Below the pieces are notes generated by a model that had not been told where the DNA came from, did not search any database, and saw nothing but the letters and a program-made list of their open reading frames with translations. A stretch of 59,888 bases of DNA from a virus: positions 1-59,888 of IMG/VR virus record IMGVR_UViG_3300032797_000052. The stretch is one strand, 5' to 3'. Within the stretch, counting starts at the first letter, position 1, and every line of letters begins with the position of its first letter. The position numbers and the translations under genes were made by a program. Of this stretch, positions 25,123 through 34,303 are shown one piece after another.

Positions 25123-26031
25123 ATGAGCGAAAAAGATTATAAGGAAGCTTTGGCAGGAATGATGCGTGATCCCGATCAAAGAGAAGCATTTGCTCAGGTA
25201 TTGGTGGAATTTTTGCAACCAGGACATCTTACTACAGATATTATAAGTACACTTCTTGATACTCGTGCATTAGAAGCTGGTGACGTTCTTGTGAAGAAAG
25301 TTCGCAAGGGCATTCAAGTTAGATCATTAGTTCCTGGTGCCGTACACCTATCAAGTGAACTTACAATTGCTGATCGTATTAACTTCATACTCGACGGTGC
25401 TGATGTTAAAGTCACATACAATGAGTGGGAGTTAGAACGTGGTGAGATTGGTACAGTTGCATCCATCTCTGCCGAGATGAAAGCCAAACTTCGTGACTGG
25501 TTTGTATCTAAAGTTTTTACAGCCCTTTCTACAATTTGGACAGCCGGAAATACGCCGCTTAACTATACTGCGATGGGCGGAAATATTACAGCGGCAGCAT
25601 TAATAAATGCTATCAATAGAATCAATCTGTCAACAAGTGGAGCCAAAGTTATTATTGGTTCTAAAGCAGCCGTAACTCCAATCACCAGCTTTGCCGCTTT
25701 CTGGACAAGCGGAGCAAATGTTGGATATGATCCAGCATTGATCCGTGAAATTTGGCAAAACGGTTGGCTTGGACGCTTCTACGGTGTTCCAGTAGTTGCT
25801 ATTGATCAAGTTTACGACTATCCTGATACCTATGTTCCCCTAATCCCAACAGATAAAATTCTTGTCATTGGAGATAAAGTTGGAGAGTTTATTACCTATG
25901 GCGATGTTAAGACAAAGCAATGGGTAGATAATAACCCAACTCCTCCTCAATGGATGTTAGAACTTTATCAACAATTCGGAATGATTATAGATAATGCTTG
26001 GGGAATCTATGTTATTGGGCAAGTTTCATAA
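25123..26031 (+). CDS. Major capsid protein
   Basis: 302 residues, followed at once by a strong terminator. Charged helical N-terminus, then HK97-like features: LEAGDVLVKKVRKGI, SAEMKAKLRDWFVSKVF (long spine helix area), AALINAINRIN, VIIGSKAAVTP and a C-terminal QQFGMIIDNAWGIYVIG. The order fits an HK97-fold capsid. The strong ribosome binding site and the terminator suggest high expression. The N-terminus shows no long delta domain, consistent with a separate scaffold. Confidence 0.85.
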   Translation: MSEKDYKEALAGMMRDPDQREAFAQVLVEFLQPGHLTTDIISTLLDTRALEAGDVLVKKVRKGIQVRSLVPGAVHLSSELTIADRINFILDGADVKVTYNEWELERGEIGTVASISAEMKAKLRDWFVSKVFTALSTIWTAGNTPLNYTAMGGNITAAALINAINRINLSTSGAKVIIGSKAAVTPITSFAAFWTSGANVGYDPALIREIWQNGWLGRFYGVPVVAIDQVYDYPDTYVPLIPTDKILVIGDKVGEFITYGDVKTKQWVDNNPTPPQWMLELYQQFGMIIDNAWGIYVIGQVS

Positions 26032-26040
26032 TGATTTATA

Positions 26041-26075
26041 TTGAGGGGGAGATTAAGTTCTCCCCCTCAACTTTT
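26041..26075 (+). terminator. Rho-independent terminator after capsid gene
   Basis: TTGAGGGGGAG (26041-26051) pairs perfectly with CTCCCCCTCAA (26060-26070) across an 8-nt loop, followed by CTTTT. It lies between the capsid stop and the next ribosome binding site and probably trims downstream expression. Confidence 0.85.
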
Positions 26076-26092
26076 ACAATTTGGAGGTTACA

Positions 26093-26653
26093 ATGACGGA
26101 AAAGGTTAATCCAATGGTGTTTGATCCTATGAATGCTGCTACTTATTCAGCTATGCAAACGGGTTTACCATATAAGATTTATCAAAAGACAACTTTAGGA
26201 AAGGTTGCTGTAACAATTCTTAATCCTTTCTCTGGAGAACCAGAAGGGGTTATAATTGAGGGAGACCCATCACTTCCTCAAGATCAAGATAAAATAACAA
26301 TTAATATTTGGAACGCAAAAGAAGATGTATTCTTCAAAAGATTAAATAAAGCACATTTTGATGCTGGAAATTTAAGAGAAATCCCCGTTCCAAGACCAGA
26401 ACAAATAGCAGCAATTCCTCGTTCAATTAATGATATAACTGATGAGGAAATTTATGAGCTTCTTAGTAAGCCATTTTTAGCATTAAAAAATAAGCTCAAT
26501 AAATTCACCGCGCCTGCTCCAGTTATTCAAATCTTGAGAAAGGCTGAGGAAATGGAAAAATCAGAAAAAATTCTAAATGCATGTCGAGCTAGAATTAGTG
26601 AATTAGAGTTCTCAAATATTCCTAAAACAGAAAGTGGAGATAAAAAGGAATAA
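26093..26653 (+). CDS. Hypothetical structural protein
   Basis: 186 residues from ATG at 26093 (GGAGG five bases upstream). Beta-rich N-terminal part (KIYQKTTLGKVAVTILNPFS) and helical C-terminal part. Possibly a head completion or capsid-associated protein by position after the capsid gene. No family recognised. Confidence 0.6.
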   Translation: MTEKVNPMVFDPMNAATYSAMQTGLPYKIYQKTTLGKVAVTILNPFSGEPEGVIIEGDPSLPQDQDKITINIWNAKEDVFFKRLNKAHFDAGNLREIPVPRPEQIAAIPRSINDITDEEIYELLSKPFLALKNKLNKFTAPAPVIQILRKAEEMEKSEKILNACRARISELEFSNIPKTESGDKKE

Positions 26654-26656
26654 TAA

Positions 26657-27151
26657 ATGTCTTATTCAAATTTAGCGGAATACATCGAGCGTTTAAGACT
26701 TCACCTAGGAGATACAGATTCAACTGCTTATCGGTATATTGATATCTGGTTAAGTACAGCTTTATATGCTGCTATAGAAGTTCTTATGCCTAGATGGAAT
26801 TATAAATATTTAATAACAGAAGCTACTAACTTAGTTTATAGAAATCCTGCATCAACTTTCCTATTTCCAGAGCCTCCTATTATTGAAAGAGGAGATATTT
26901 GGCCTATAATCCTTCAAGCATCTATCATAATAAAAGAAGGTTCATTGGAAAATTCATCTTGGAATTTTGCCTCATGGCGTGATGCAGAGATATCATACTC
27001 AAATCTAGAATCCTCTCGCTCAAAGGATGCCTCGCTCTTGAGAGATATAGAAATGTTAGATACTATGTTGCCGTGGAGAGCGAAACGGCTAGCGGGCCCA
27101 ATAAAAGGGCATTTACCTGGATATCTTAGAAATGAGTATGAACATGACTAA
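26657..27151 (+). CDS. Head-tail connector-like protein
   Basis: 164 residues, helical: EYIERLRLHLGDTDSTAYRY at the start and many Trp-containing helices after. The opening LGDTDxxxYRYID resembles the start of phage head-tail adaptor proteins that bind the portal ring. Position after the capsid agrees. Assignment is tentative. Confidence 0.55.
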   Translation: MSYSNLAEYIERLRLHLGDTDSTAYRYIDIWLSTALYAAIEVLMPRWNYKYLITEATNLVYRNPASTFLFPEPPIIERGDIWPIILQASIIIKEGSLENSSWNFASWRDAEISYSNLESSRSKDASLLRDIEMLDTMLPWRAKRLAGPIKGHLPGYLRNEYEHD

Positions 27152-27205
27152 TAGGGACACTTATCCAAAAGGCTTACTAGGGCGATAGCGGTTTATGTCT
27201 CTATT
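27150..27205 (+). promoter_or_regulatory. Intergenic stem-loop with 10-bp closing stem
   Basis: AATAGGGACA (27150-27159) pairs with TGTCTCTATT (27196-27205) with a single G-U, enclosing 36 nt that contain CCAAAAGG and GCTTACTAGGGCGATAGC. It fills the gap before the next gene and has no U tract, so it is not a simple terminator. It may be an RNA processing or translation-control element. Confidence 0.45.
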
Positions 27206-27229
27206 AATCTTATTATATGGAGAGAATAA

Positions 27230-27802
27230 ATGTTAAGAAGCAAACCATTAAATTTTAGATCAAAAATTAAAGGTAAATTAACAGTAACAGTTTTTGGTCC
27301 CGATGGACAGATCAAAAGACGAGAACCCAATTTCTTCCAAAGATTGTTAGGATTGCCTGGAAGTAGAATGATTTCAGTTAATCACAATATTGTCACCGAT
27401 GAAGGTGATGCTATGATTGCTGATATTATGGCCCAAACACCTGCTAGAGTCAAAGTAGATAACACTAATGGTTATATTCAAGTAGGTACTGGTTGGACAG
27501 GTACTACTCCTAAAGCAAACACAGTATTAAATACTCCTACAGGTACACCAGAAGTAATGGATGCAACTTATCCTAAATTAAAGGGAGCCTTTGGTGCTGC
27601 CAATGATAATGTAACTCAATATAGATCGACTTTTGAGGCAGGAGATTTAAATATTACAGGAATTGATGAAGCAGGATTAGCAAATAATATTACTCCTGCA
27701 TCATGGGATTTACTTGCTTATGGTCAGATCACTCCAGAAGTTAATGTTACTACATCCGATACTTTACAGGTTGATTGGGAACTAACATTCTTAGGCGCAT
27801 AA
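27230..27802 (+). CDS. Phage structural protein, tail/fibre-associated
   Basis: 190 residues. NHNIVTDEGDAMIADIMAQ near 53-71 and a YIQVGTG element are shared by phage proteins that occur next to tail fibres and adhesins. It is beta-rich afterward. It opens a run of adhesin-like genes (to 32328). Exact position in the particle unknown. Confidence 0.6.
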   Translation: MLRSKPLNFRSKIKGKLTVTVFGPDGQIKRREPNFFQRLLGLPGSRMISVNHNIVTDEGDAMIADIMAQTPARVKVDNTNGYIQVGTGWTGTTPKANTVLNTPTGTPEVMDATYPKLKGAFGAANDNVTQYRSTFEAGDLNITGIDEAGLANNITPASWDLLAYGQITPEVNVTTSDTLQVDWELTFLGA

Positions 27803-27803
27803 T

Positions 27804-28121
27804 ATGACTGATACTTACAAGACTTTATACCAAGGTCAAGTTCCGGCCTCTGGTACTATACTTTATATAGTGGGTGCTGGAAAGTCAACTATTATTAAAC
27901 ATTGGACCGCAGTTAATCTTCTTCCAGCAGGATGTTCAATTAGAATGTGGAAGAATGGAGTAACTGATCCTTATGCTATTATGCCTACAATAACAATTCC
28001 GATGTCAGGATATGCTGAATGGGATGGAACTATGGCTATGGCAGCAGGAGAATGGATTGCAGCCCAAGCTGGAACAATAAATGCAATAACAGTTACACTT
28101 GACGGCGATGAGGTAACATAA
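27804..28121 (+). CDS. Small phage structural protein
   Basis: 105 residues, beta-rich, starting YKTLYQGQVPASGTILYIVG and ending VTLDGDEV. Small proteins of this shape often sit beside tailspike genes and resemble the 113-residue protein at 48115 in size and start. It ends in a 1-bp overlap with the tailspike gene. Confidence 0.6.
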   Translation: MTDTYKTLYQGQVPASGTILYIVGAGKSTIIKHWTAVNLLPAGCSIRMWKNGVTDPYAIMPTITIPMSGYAEWDGTMAMAAGEWIAAQAGTINAITVTLDGDEVT

Positions 28122-29926
28122 TGCTAACCGTATATGATAGCACTGGTAATATTAGAAACAGTAATGTTCCTGCTACTGGACTTCAAACAATTCTTAATGT
28201 TAAAGATTATGGAGCCGTAGGTGATGGTGTTACTAATGATACTACAGCAATTCAAAATGCCATTAATGCAGCACAAAGTCTTGGTACTGGTGGAAGAGGA
28301 ATAGATGTTTATTTCCCTGCCGGTGTTTATTATATAAATGCTACACTTACAGTATTACAAGATAATGTTAGATTAATTGGGGCTGGTAGAGGAAGCACAG
28401 TCATCTATCCTAACTTTGCATCTGGAGATATTATCCAATTTGGTAATGGGACAACTGCCAGAGCACAGCAAGGATTTTTGCACATGCAAATCTTTGCTCC
28501 GGCTGCAAGAACAACCGGAGTTGGAATTAATATTCAGTACTCTGCTGATTTCTTACTTGAAGATTTTGCAATGAATAATATGGTTATTGGAGTACAAATA
28601 GGTACTGCTGCTAATCCGTCATTAAAAGTTCATATTCGTAATGGAACTATTAATGCTTTATTAGTAACAACCGGAGTAGGAATTTATGTTCTAAATGGTC
28701 TAGGTGGAGATACTTATATAGAAGATATTGTTATGAGTAATGCCCCTGCCTCTAAACCAGCAGCAGGAATTCGTGTGACTCAAAGTGGTCACTGTTCTAT
28801 TCTTCGTACTAATGTTACAAGTTGTTTAATTGGATTGGATGTAAATCCTGGTGCTGCCCAAGATGTTTCTTATATGTTTATTGATCACAGTTTATTTGAC
28901 TCTTGTGGAACACATGGGGCTAGATTTTCTCCAACAGCCGCTACTGGTCGTATTCGTAATGTAATGTCTGTAAATTGTTGGTATTCAGGTTCATCAACTA
29001 ATTATGGTATTGAATTTGGTGGATCATCAGGAACACTTAATGCATTAAGTTTTATTGGTTGTCGTATTCTAAATAATTATAATCATGGTGTTTATATTTC
29101 ATATGCATCAGCAAGAAATATTAGTTTCACTGATTGTACTATTTCTGGTAATGGCACACAAACAACTAATACTTATGATGGTATTAATATAGTTGCAAAT
29201 GTTAGTGGATTATCAGTAGTAAACTGTAAAATTGGACAGGCAGGAACAGCAACAAGTATTCAAAGATATGCTATTAATATTGCAGCGGGAACAAGTGAAG
29301 ATATTCAACTTATTGGTAATGACTGTCAACCAAATGGAACAGTAGGAACACATGGATGTATTAATATTGGTACACTTACAGGCGGTGGGAATCAAATAAT
29401 TTTAAATAATCCAGCCGTTCCAGCAGGTAGTGGAGCATGTACTATTGCCGCATCTTCTGCTATTAACACAACTGAAACAGTTATTTCTTCCCCACTTCGT
29501 CTTGCAGCAAGTGGAATACGTGCTCAAACATTTTTTAGATTTGACATTACAGGTACATGCACTTCTACAGCACCAAATGTTTCAACATTTAGAGTTAGAC
29601 TAGGGACAGCAGGAACTACTAGCGATACAGCAATTGCTACCTTTGCAACTTTGGGAGCATCATCATCTGGAACAGCAATTCCATTCTCAATTGATATAGA
29701 AGTAGTTTCCAGAGTACCAGGAGCAGCAGGTACATTCTATGGTTCTTTGACTGTAACAAATCATGGAACTGCTGGTATTTCTCCTATACCAGTACAAGTT
29801 ATATTAGGATCAATGGCTACTGCAAGTACTCTAACTGCTGATTATATTACTTGTACTTATCAAAGTGCCGCAGCAACAACTACATCAACTTTCCAAATGG
29901 TTGCTACAGAAGTTAGTGTTGGATAA
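28121..29926 (+). CDS. Pectate-lyase-fold tailspike, possible depolymerase
   Basis: 601 residues. NVKDYGAVGDGVTNDTTAIQ at about 26-45 and YFPAGVYYI near 67 are the signature of the Pectate_lyase_3 domain that starts right-handed beta-helix tailspikes. Regular short beta runs with Asn, Gly and Ile ladders continue to about residue 440, then a separate C-terminal beta domain follows. Such spikes bind and often cleave host surface polysaccharide. The catalytic residues cannot be assigned from sequence alone. Confidence 0.85.
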   Translation: MLTVYDSTGNIRNSNVPATGLQTILNVKDYGAVGDGVTNDTTAIQNAINAAQSLGTGGRGIDVYFPAGVYYINATLTVLQDNVRLIGAGRGSTVIYPNFASGDIIQFGNGTTARAQQGFLHMQIFAPAARTTGVGINIQYSADFLLEDFAMNNMVIGVQIGTAANPSLKVHIRNGTINALLVTTGVGIYVLNGLGGDTYIEDIVMSNAPASKPAAGIRVTQSGHCSILRTNVTSCLIGLDVNPGAAQDVSYMFIDHSLFDSCGTHGARFSPTAATGRIRNVMSVNCWYSGSSTNYGIEFGGSSGTLNALSFIGCRILNNYNHGVYISYASARNISFTDCTISGNGTQTTNTYDGINIVANVSGLSVVNCKIGQAGTATSIQRYAINIAAGTSEDIQLIGNDCQPNGTVGTHGCINIGTLTGGGNQIILNNPAVPAGSGACTIAASSAINTTETVISSPLRLAASGIRAQTFFRFDITGTCTSTAPNVSTFRVRLGTAGTTSDTAIATFATLGASSSGTAIPFSIDIEVVSRVPGAAGTFYGSLTVTNHGTAGISPIPVQVILGSMATASTLTADYITCTYQSAAATTTSTFQMVATEVSVG

Positions 29927-29929
29927 TGA

Positions 29930-31099
29930 ATGCCTAGAAATGGATATGATTTTGCATCAGGTGCTCTCGGTAGTTTTGAAACCTTTGGCAAATTCCAAGG
30001 AGATAATTATCAAAGAACCTCTGGCGGAATTGCTGGATTTATCAGATCAATTACTGATTCAATAGGTATTACTACTACCTTATCAAAAATATATACAGGA
30101 ATTAGAAGTCTTACAAATATAGAAGGAATTACTACAACTTTAACAAAAATAGGAACCTTTTTCAAAAGTTTAACAAGTACAGAAGGTATCACAACAACTC
30201 TTACAAAAGTAGAAGGATTTTTCAAGAGTTTAACAAGCACAGTTGGAGTTACTACTACAACAACTAAGATTGTTAATTTCCTTAGAAGTTCAACAGCTAC
30301 AGTTGGTGTAACTACAACTTTAAATAAAATTGGAACTTATATAAGAAGTTTATCAGTTACAATAGGAATTACTACAACTCTTACTAAAATTGGAACTTTC
30401 TTTAAAAGTTTGATAAGCACAATAGGCATAACAACTACTGTGTCTAAGATAGGAACCTTTGTCAAGAGTTTAACTTCTACAGAAGGGATAACAGATGCTT
30501 TAACAAAAATAGGAACTTATATACGCTCTCTCGCCAGTACAACTGGAATAACTGATGTTCTTAGTTATATAAAGACTGGTTATGGCGCTGTTTATGCTTT
30601 CTTAACAGATACAGAGGCTATAACAGACAGCCTAACAAAAGTTGGAACTTACATAAGAAATCTTACATCTACAGAAAATGTCACAGATATTCTTTCTGAA
30701 GTAGGAACATTTATAAAGAGTTTATCAAATACAATTGGTATTACTTCAATCTTAACAAAAGCAGAAGGTTTTGTAATAAGTCTTTCAAACACAGTTGGTA
30801 TAACAACAGTCCTCTCTAAGATTGGAACCTTCTTTAAAACTATAACTGATATAGAAGGAATAACAACTGTACTTTCTGAGATAGGAACTTTCATAAGAAG
30901 TATTTCTACAATTGAAGGGATAACAACTAGTTTAGGGGCAATAAAATTAATACTGGTATCTCTTATGAGTACAGTTGGAATAACAGATTTCTTATCTGCA
31001 TTTAAATCAATATTTTTTGATACTACAAGTAAGATTATTACTTATGTAAGATTAACTGGTGGAAAGATTGTTACATATATATTTGGTAGAGATGATTAA
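29930..31099 (+). CDS. Tandem-repeat protein, sixteen 20-aa units
   Basis: 389 residues. After about 40 unique residues it consists of roughly 16 repeats of 20 residues with consensus near STxGITTTLTKIGTFFKSLT, then a short unique end (ITYVRLTGGKIVTYIFGRDD). Ile/Thr alternation and regular spacing suggest a solenoid or fibrous shaft, so it is probably an elongated virion fibre or stalk linked to the spike gene before it. One unit is longer (about 24 residues, with GYGAVYAF). No known family is recognised. Confidence 0.7.
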   Translation: MPRNGYDFASGALGSFETFGKFQGDNYQRTSGGIAGFIRSITDSIGITTTLSKIYTGIRSLTNIEGITTTLTKIGTFFKSLTSTEGITTTLTKVEGFFKSLTSTVGVTTTTTKIVNFLRSSTATVGVTTTLNKIGTYIRSLSVTIGITTTLTKIGTFFKSLISTIGITTTVSKIGTFVKSLTSTEGITDALTKIGTYIRSLASTTGITDVLSYIKTGYGAVYAFLTDTEAITDSLTKVGTYIRNLTSTENVTDILSEVGTFIKSLSNTIGITSILTKAEGFVISLSNTVGITTVLSKIGTFFKTITDIEGITTVLSEIGTFIRSISTIEGITTSLGAIKLILVSLMSTVGITDFLSAFKSIFFDTTSKIITYVRLTGGKIVTYIFGRDD

Positions 31100-31846
31100 A
31101 TGAGAAGAATCAAACATAAGAAAACAGCTACCATTAATCCTAGTATTAATTATACTGATTGGAATGATTGGCTTGTTGATGAAAACAATAATATTATTGA
31201 TTTGGATCAAGTAACTGATGATTTTCTAAGTGGTGGAACAACAGCAGCCCTAAATGGATTACTTGGAACCTTAAGTTGGTCAATAACTCCTGGTACAGTA
31301 GCATCAAAAGCAGGAGAATTAAATCATCCAGGTATTGTATTGTTGGCAAGTGGCGCTACACAATATAATATTACTCGTTTATATCTTGCAACCAGTGCAA
31401 TAAATCCTTCAATGATGTTAGATAATATGACTTACATTGCATTTATTATTAGACCCTCTCTTGGAACAACTGTAATGTCGGTTAGAGCTGGATTTACCCA
31501 AAGTTTAACCACAACAGATGATGGAGCACAAGGAGCATATTGGTCTTTTAATACTCTTGTAGATAATTATTGGGGAAGTGTTACTAGAGATGCTGGTGGA
31601 ATTACACGAAATCCAACTAATATTCCATATGAACTATCAAAATGGTATTTATTAGAAATTAAACGTAATGGAAACAATTTAGAGTTTTGGTTAAATAATT
31701 CTTTAAAATTTAATCATTCAACAAATATTACTACATTAGGGTTATTTCCATTTATAGCAGTTCAAACAAATGAAACATCAAATAAAACTATTGATATAGA
31801 TTATTTTGCTATGAACACAATAATTAATGCGCAAAGATGGACATAA
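31100..31846 (+). CDS. Lectin-like (concanavalin A fold) structural protein
   Basis: 248 residues. A central jelly-roll-like sequence, YIAFIIRPSLGTTVMSVRAG and KWYLLEIKRNGNNLEFWL then KTIDIDYFAMN, is characteristic of LamG/concanavalin-like domains that bind glycans. It follows the repeat fibre with no gap and could be its tip. Binding residues cannot be assigned. Confidence 0.65.
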   Translation: MRRIKHKKTATINPSINYTDWNDWLVDENNNIIDLDQVTDDFLSGGTTAALNGLLGTLSWSITPGTVASKAGELNHPGIVLLASGATQYNITRLYLATSAINPSMMLDNMTYIAFIIRPSLGTTVMSVRAGFTQSLTTTDDGAQGAYWSFNTLVDNYWGSVTRDAGGITRNPTNIPYELSKWYLLEIKRNGNNLEFWLNNSLKFNHSTNITTLGLFPFIAVQTNETSNKTIDIDYFAMNTIINAQRWT

Positions 31847-31849
31847 GAT

Positions 31850-32038
31850 ATGGGATGGCCTGATGGAGATTGGCCCGATGGAAATTGGGCAGGCTGGAAA
31901 GATTTAGTTTTTGAAGAAATTCTTACTGAAGTCTATTTAGCTGATGGAAAAATTAACACATATTCTACTGAAAAAACTATTACTGAAACAACTAATGAAA
32001 ATGAATCAGGAATAGATACTTATACAGATATGGGATAA
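31850..32038 (+). CDS. Hypothetical small acidic protein
   Basis: 62 residues. Begins with a Trp-rich, repeated WPDG/WxDG stretch (MGWPDGDWPDGNWAGW), then a Thr/Glu-rich tail. Its place in the adhesin run suggests a virion minor protein or tip peptide. No family known. Confidence 0.5.
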   Translation: MGWPDGDWPDGNWAGWKDLVFEEILTEVYLADGKINTYSTEKTITETTNENESGIDTYTDMG

Positions 32039-32040
32039 AT

Positions 32041-32328
32041 ATGGAAACATCATTTGATCTAGGAGATTATGTTAAGATAGTAGGAGAATTTTATAGTAAT
32101 GATATTTATACAGACCCCGCGACTGTAGAAATAACTATAACATCTCCTACTGGAATAGTGTATTATTATATATATGGAGTAGGTACAGATATAAAAAAGG
32201 AAGGAATTGGAATTTATTACATAGAACTTGAAGGAACTGAATCTGGACTTTGGTATTATTATTGGAAAGCCACTGGAAATGTAAAAGGCACGGAGCCAGG
32301 AAAATTTTTCATAAGATATCTGGCATAA
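32041..32328 (+). CDS. Ig-like beta-sandwich structural protein
   Basis: 95 residues, alternating beta pattern: DYVKIVGEFYSND, VEITITSPTG, GIGIYYIELEGTESGLWYYYW. This fits a single Ig-like domain that may sit on the virion surface and bind carbohydrate. Two bases after the previous stop. Confidence 0.6.
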   Translation: METSFDLGDYVKIVGEFYSNDIYTDPATVEITITSPTGIVYYYIYGVGTDIKKEGIGIYYIELEGTESGLWYYYWKATGNVKGTEPGKFFIRYLA

Positions 32329-32350
32329 TATCACATAAGGAGATATTGAT

Positions 32351-33634
32351 ATGGTAAAATCAAAAGGAAAGGATAAAACAATTTTAGTTATTGGAGATGC
32401 TGTAACTCCAACAGGATTTGCAAGGGTACTTCATAGTTTATTTGTACCTTTATCAAAGAAATATAATATTCATCAGATTGGAGTAAACTATGCTGGCGAT
32501 CCACATAGTTTTCCTTACTCTATTTATCCAGCAATGCTTAGATATGATATCTATGGAGTAAATAGAATTGCGGAATTGGTTGATAGACTAAAGCCAGATT
32601 TAATTTTTATTCTTAATGATTTATGGATACATGCCGAGTATATGAAAGTCTTGAAGGACTATCTTAATAAAATAAAGATAGTCATGTACTCCCCGATAGA
32701 CGCAGGACCGATAGATTATAGATGGTTAAAAGAAATAAAAGATATTAATAGATTTATAGTATATACAGATTTTGCAAAAGATGTAATAGAAGATAGTTTA
32801 AGAACTTGGATTAAAAAAGAAGGGATTGATAAAGTTAGATTTCCTCCAATAAATATTCTACCTCATGGAATTGACACTAAGACTTTCTATCCATTTCCAG
32901 ATATAGAGGGAGTTAGCGGGAAGATTATAGCTAAGAAAGAATTACTTCCAAACAGGTCTGATTTCTTGGATTCATTTATTGTTTTGAATGCTAATAGAAA
33001 TCAACCAAGAAAAAGATTAGATACCACAATTAAGGGTTTTAAACTTTTTGCAGATAATAAACCAATAAATGTAAAACTTTATATGCATACTGGCATAGAG
33101 GATATGGGTTGGAATATTGTTAATTTATGTAATAGATATGATATAGATGATAGACTAATTGTATCAAGTATAAATCCTGGTGTTCAAACTGTTCCAGATA
33201 ATAGATTAAATCTTATTTATAATGCCTGTGATATAGGAATAAATACATCTGTTGGGGAGGGTTGGGGATTGTGCAATTGGGAACATGCAGCTACTAAAGC
33301 AGCACAAATTGTTCCTAATCACTCATCAAATACAGAATTATGGAGTAACAAAAGAGGAATATTAATGGAACCCTCTTTTAGTTTGACAAATGAAAGAGTT
33401 TTAACAGAAGGAAGATTTGTTACTCCAGAAACAGTAGCAGAATCTCTAGAATTACTTTATCAAGATAAGCAACTTAGAGATAAATTAGCTAATAATGCAT
33501 ATAAATATATTACTAAACCAAAATTTAATTGGAAAAATATATCTAAACTTTTAGATGATATATTAATAGAAGTTCTAGAAGAAGAGTTGCCAAAAGTCGA
33601 GGAACAAACAGATGGTAATATCGTGGCCCTCTAA
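32351..33634 (+). CDS. GT4-family glycosyltransferase in structural operon
   Basis: 427 residues, GT-B fold. GFARVLHSLFVPLS (donor/acceptor loop) near residue 21, LPHGIDTKTFYP near 171, LNANRNQPRKRLDTTIKGF near 214, and EGWGLCNWEHA near 303 with the E-x7-E type motif. It lies between adhesin genes and head-tail genes, far from the sugar cassette, so its acceptor is probably a virion protein or host surface glycan. AAGGAG precedes ATG by eight bases. Confidence 0.85.
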   Translation: MVKSKGKDKTILVIGDAVTPTGFARVLHSLFVPLSKKYNIHQIGVNYAGDPHSFPYSIYPAMLRYDIYGVNRIAELVDRLKPDLIFILNDLWIHAEYMKVLKDYLNKIKIVMYSPIDAGPIDYRWLKEIKDINRFIVYTDFAKDVIEDSLRTWIKKEGIDKVRFPPINILPHGIDTKTFYPFPDIEGVSGKIIAKKELLPNRSDFLDSFIVLNANRNQPRKRLDTTIKGFKLFADNKPINVKLYMHTGIEDMGWNIVNLCNRYDIDDRLIVSSINPGVQTVPDNRLNLIYNACDIGINTSVGEGWGLCNWEHAATKAAQIVPNHSSNTELWSNKRGILMEPSFSLTNERVLTEGRFVTPETVAESLELLYQDKQLRDKLANNAYKYITKPKFNWKNISKLLDDILIEVLEEELPKVEEQTDGNIVAL

Positions 33635-34055
33635 TACAGTAAATGTTATAGACGAGATTAGAGATGCTATAGGAAGAAATGTCATAATTAATATTCCTAT
33701 TACTGGAATTGCATGTACTAATCCATCTGACCATTTAGACCCTGTTACCAATCTATCTACTAATCAATTTTGTCCAACTTGTCACGGTGCGTATTGGCTA
33801 AATTCTATTTCTGGAGTTACTGTAATTGCTCATGTTACATGGAAACCAGCAGAAATTCCAATGTGGTATCCTGGTGGGCAGATTGTTGAAGGAGATTGTT
33901 TAGTTCAAATCAAATATACTGCATCAGCATATACTTATGTAACTGACGCAGAAAGTTTTATTGTAGATGGGAAAACACTAACAAAGAGAAATATTATTCT
34001 AAGAGGAGTACCACAGACAAATAGAATTCTTGTTGCGTTAGATCAACAAGAATAG
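33612..34055 (+). CDS. Putative head-tail or neck protein
   Basis: 147 residues, overlapping the glycosyltransferase end by 23 bp. An early CTNPSDHLDPVTNLST, FCPTCHGAYWL motif could bind a zinc. Beta-rich rest. Position before tail completion genes suggests a neck component, similar in place to phage head closure proteins. Assignment tentative. Confidence 0.5.
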   Translation: MVISWPSNTVNVIDEIRDAIGRNVIINIPITGIACTNPSDHLDPVTNLSTNQFCPTCHGAYWLNSISGVTVIAHVTWKPAEIPMWYPGGQIVEGDCLVQIKYTASAYTYVTDAESFIVDGKTLTKRNIILRGVPQTNRILVALDQQE

Positions 34056-34066
34056 GAGAGGAAACT

Positions 34067-34303
34067 ATGGTTAAGAGAGAAGGTCAAGTCGTTATTGATG
34101 GACTAGATATGTTTGATATAATCACCTGGATTAGTAAAAAAAATCGAAGATATATAGCAAATGGATTACGAGATTTGGAAGAAATTTTGGGTAAAGATAC
34201 AGAAGCATATGTAAGAGCAAGAAAATTATATCTAGATAGTTTCAATGATTATACTCGTTCTATTTTGATTACATTATTTGGAAACATAGAGGGATTATTC
34301 TAG
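34067..34303 (+). CDS. Hypothetical small protein in tail-completion cluster
   Basis: 78 residues, charged and helical (DIITWISKKNRRYIANGL). Ends one base into the next gene. It may form part of the neck, but no motif shows that. Confidence 0.55.
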   Translation: MVKREGQVVIDGLDMFDIITWISKKNRRYIANGLRDLEEILGKDTEAYVRARKLYLDSFNDYTRSILITLFGNIEGLF

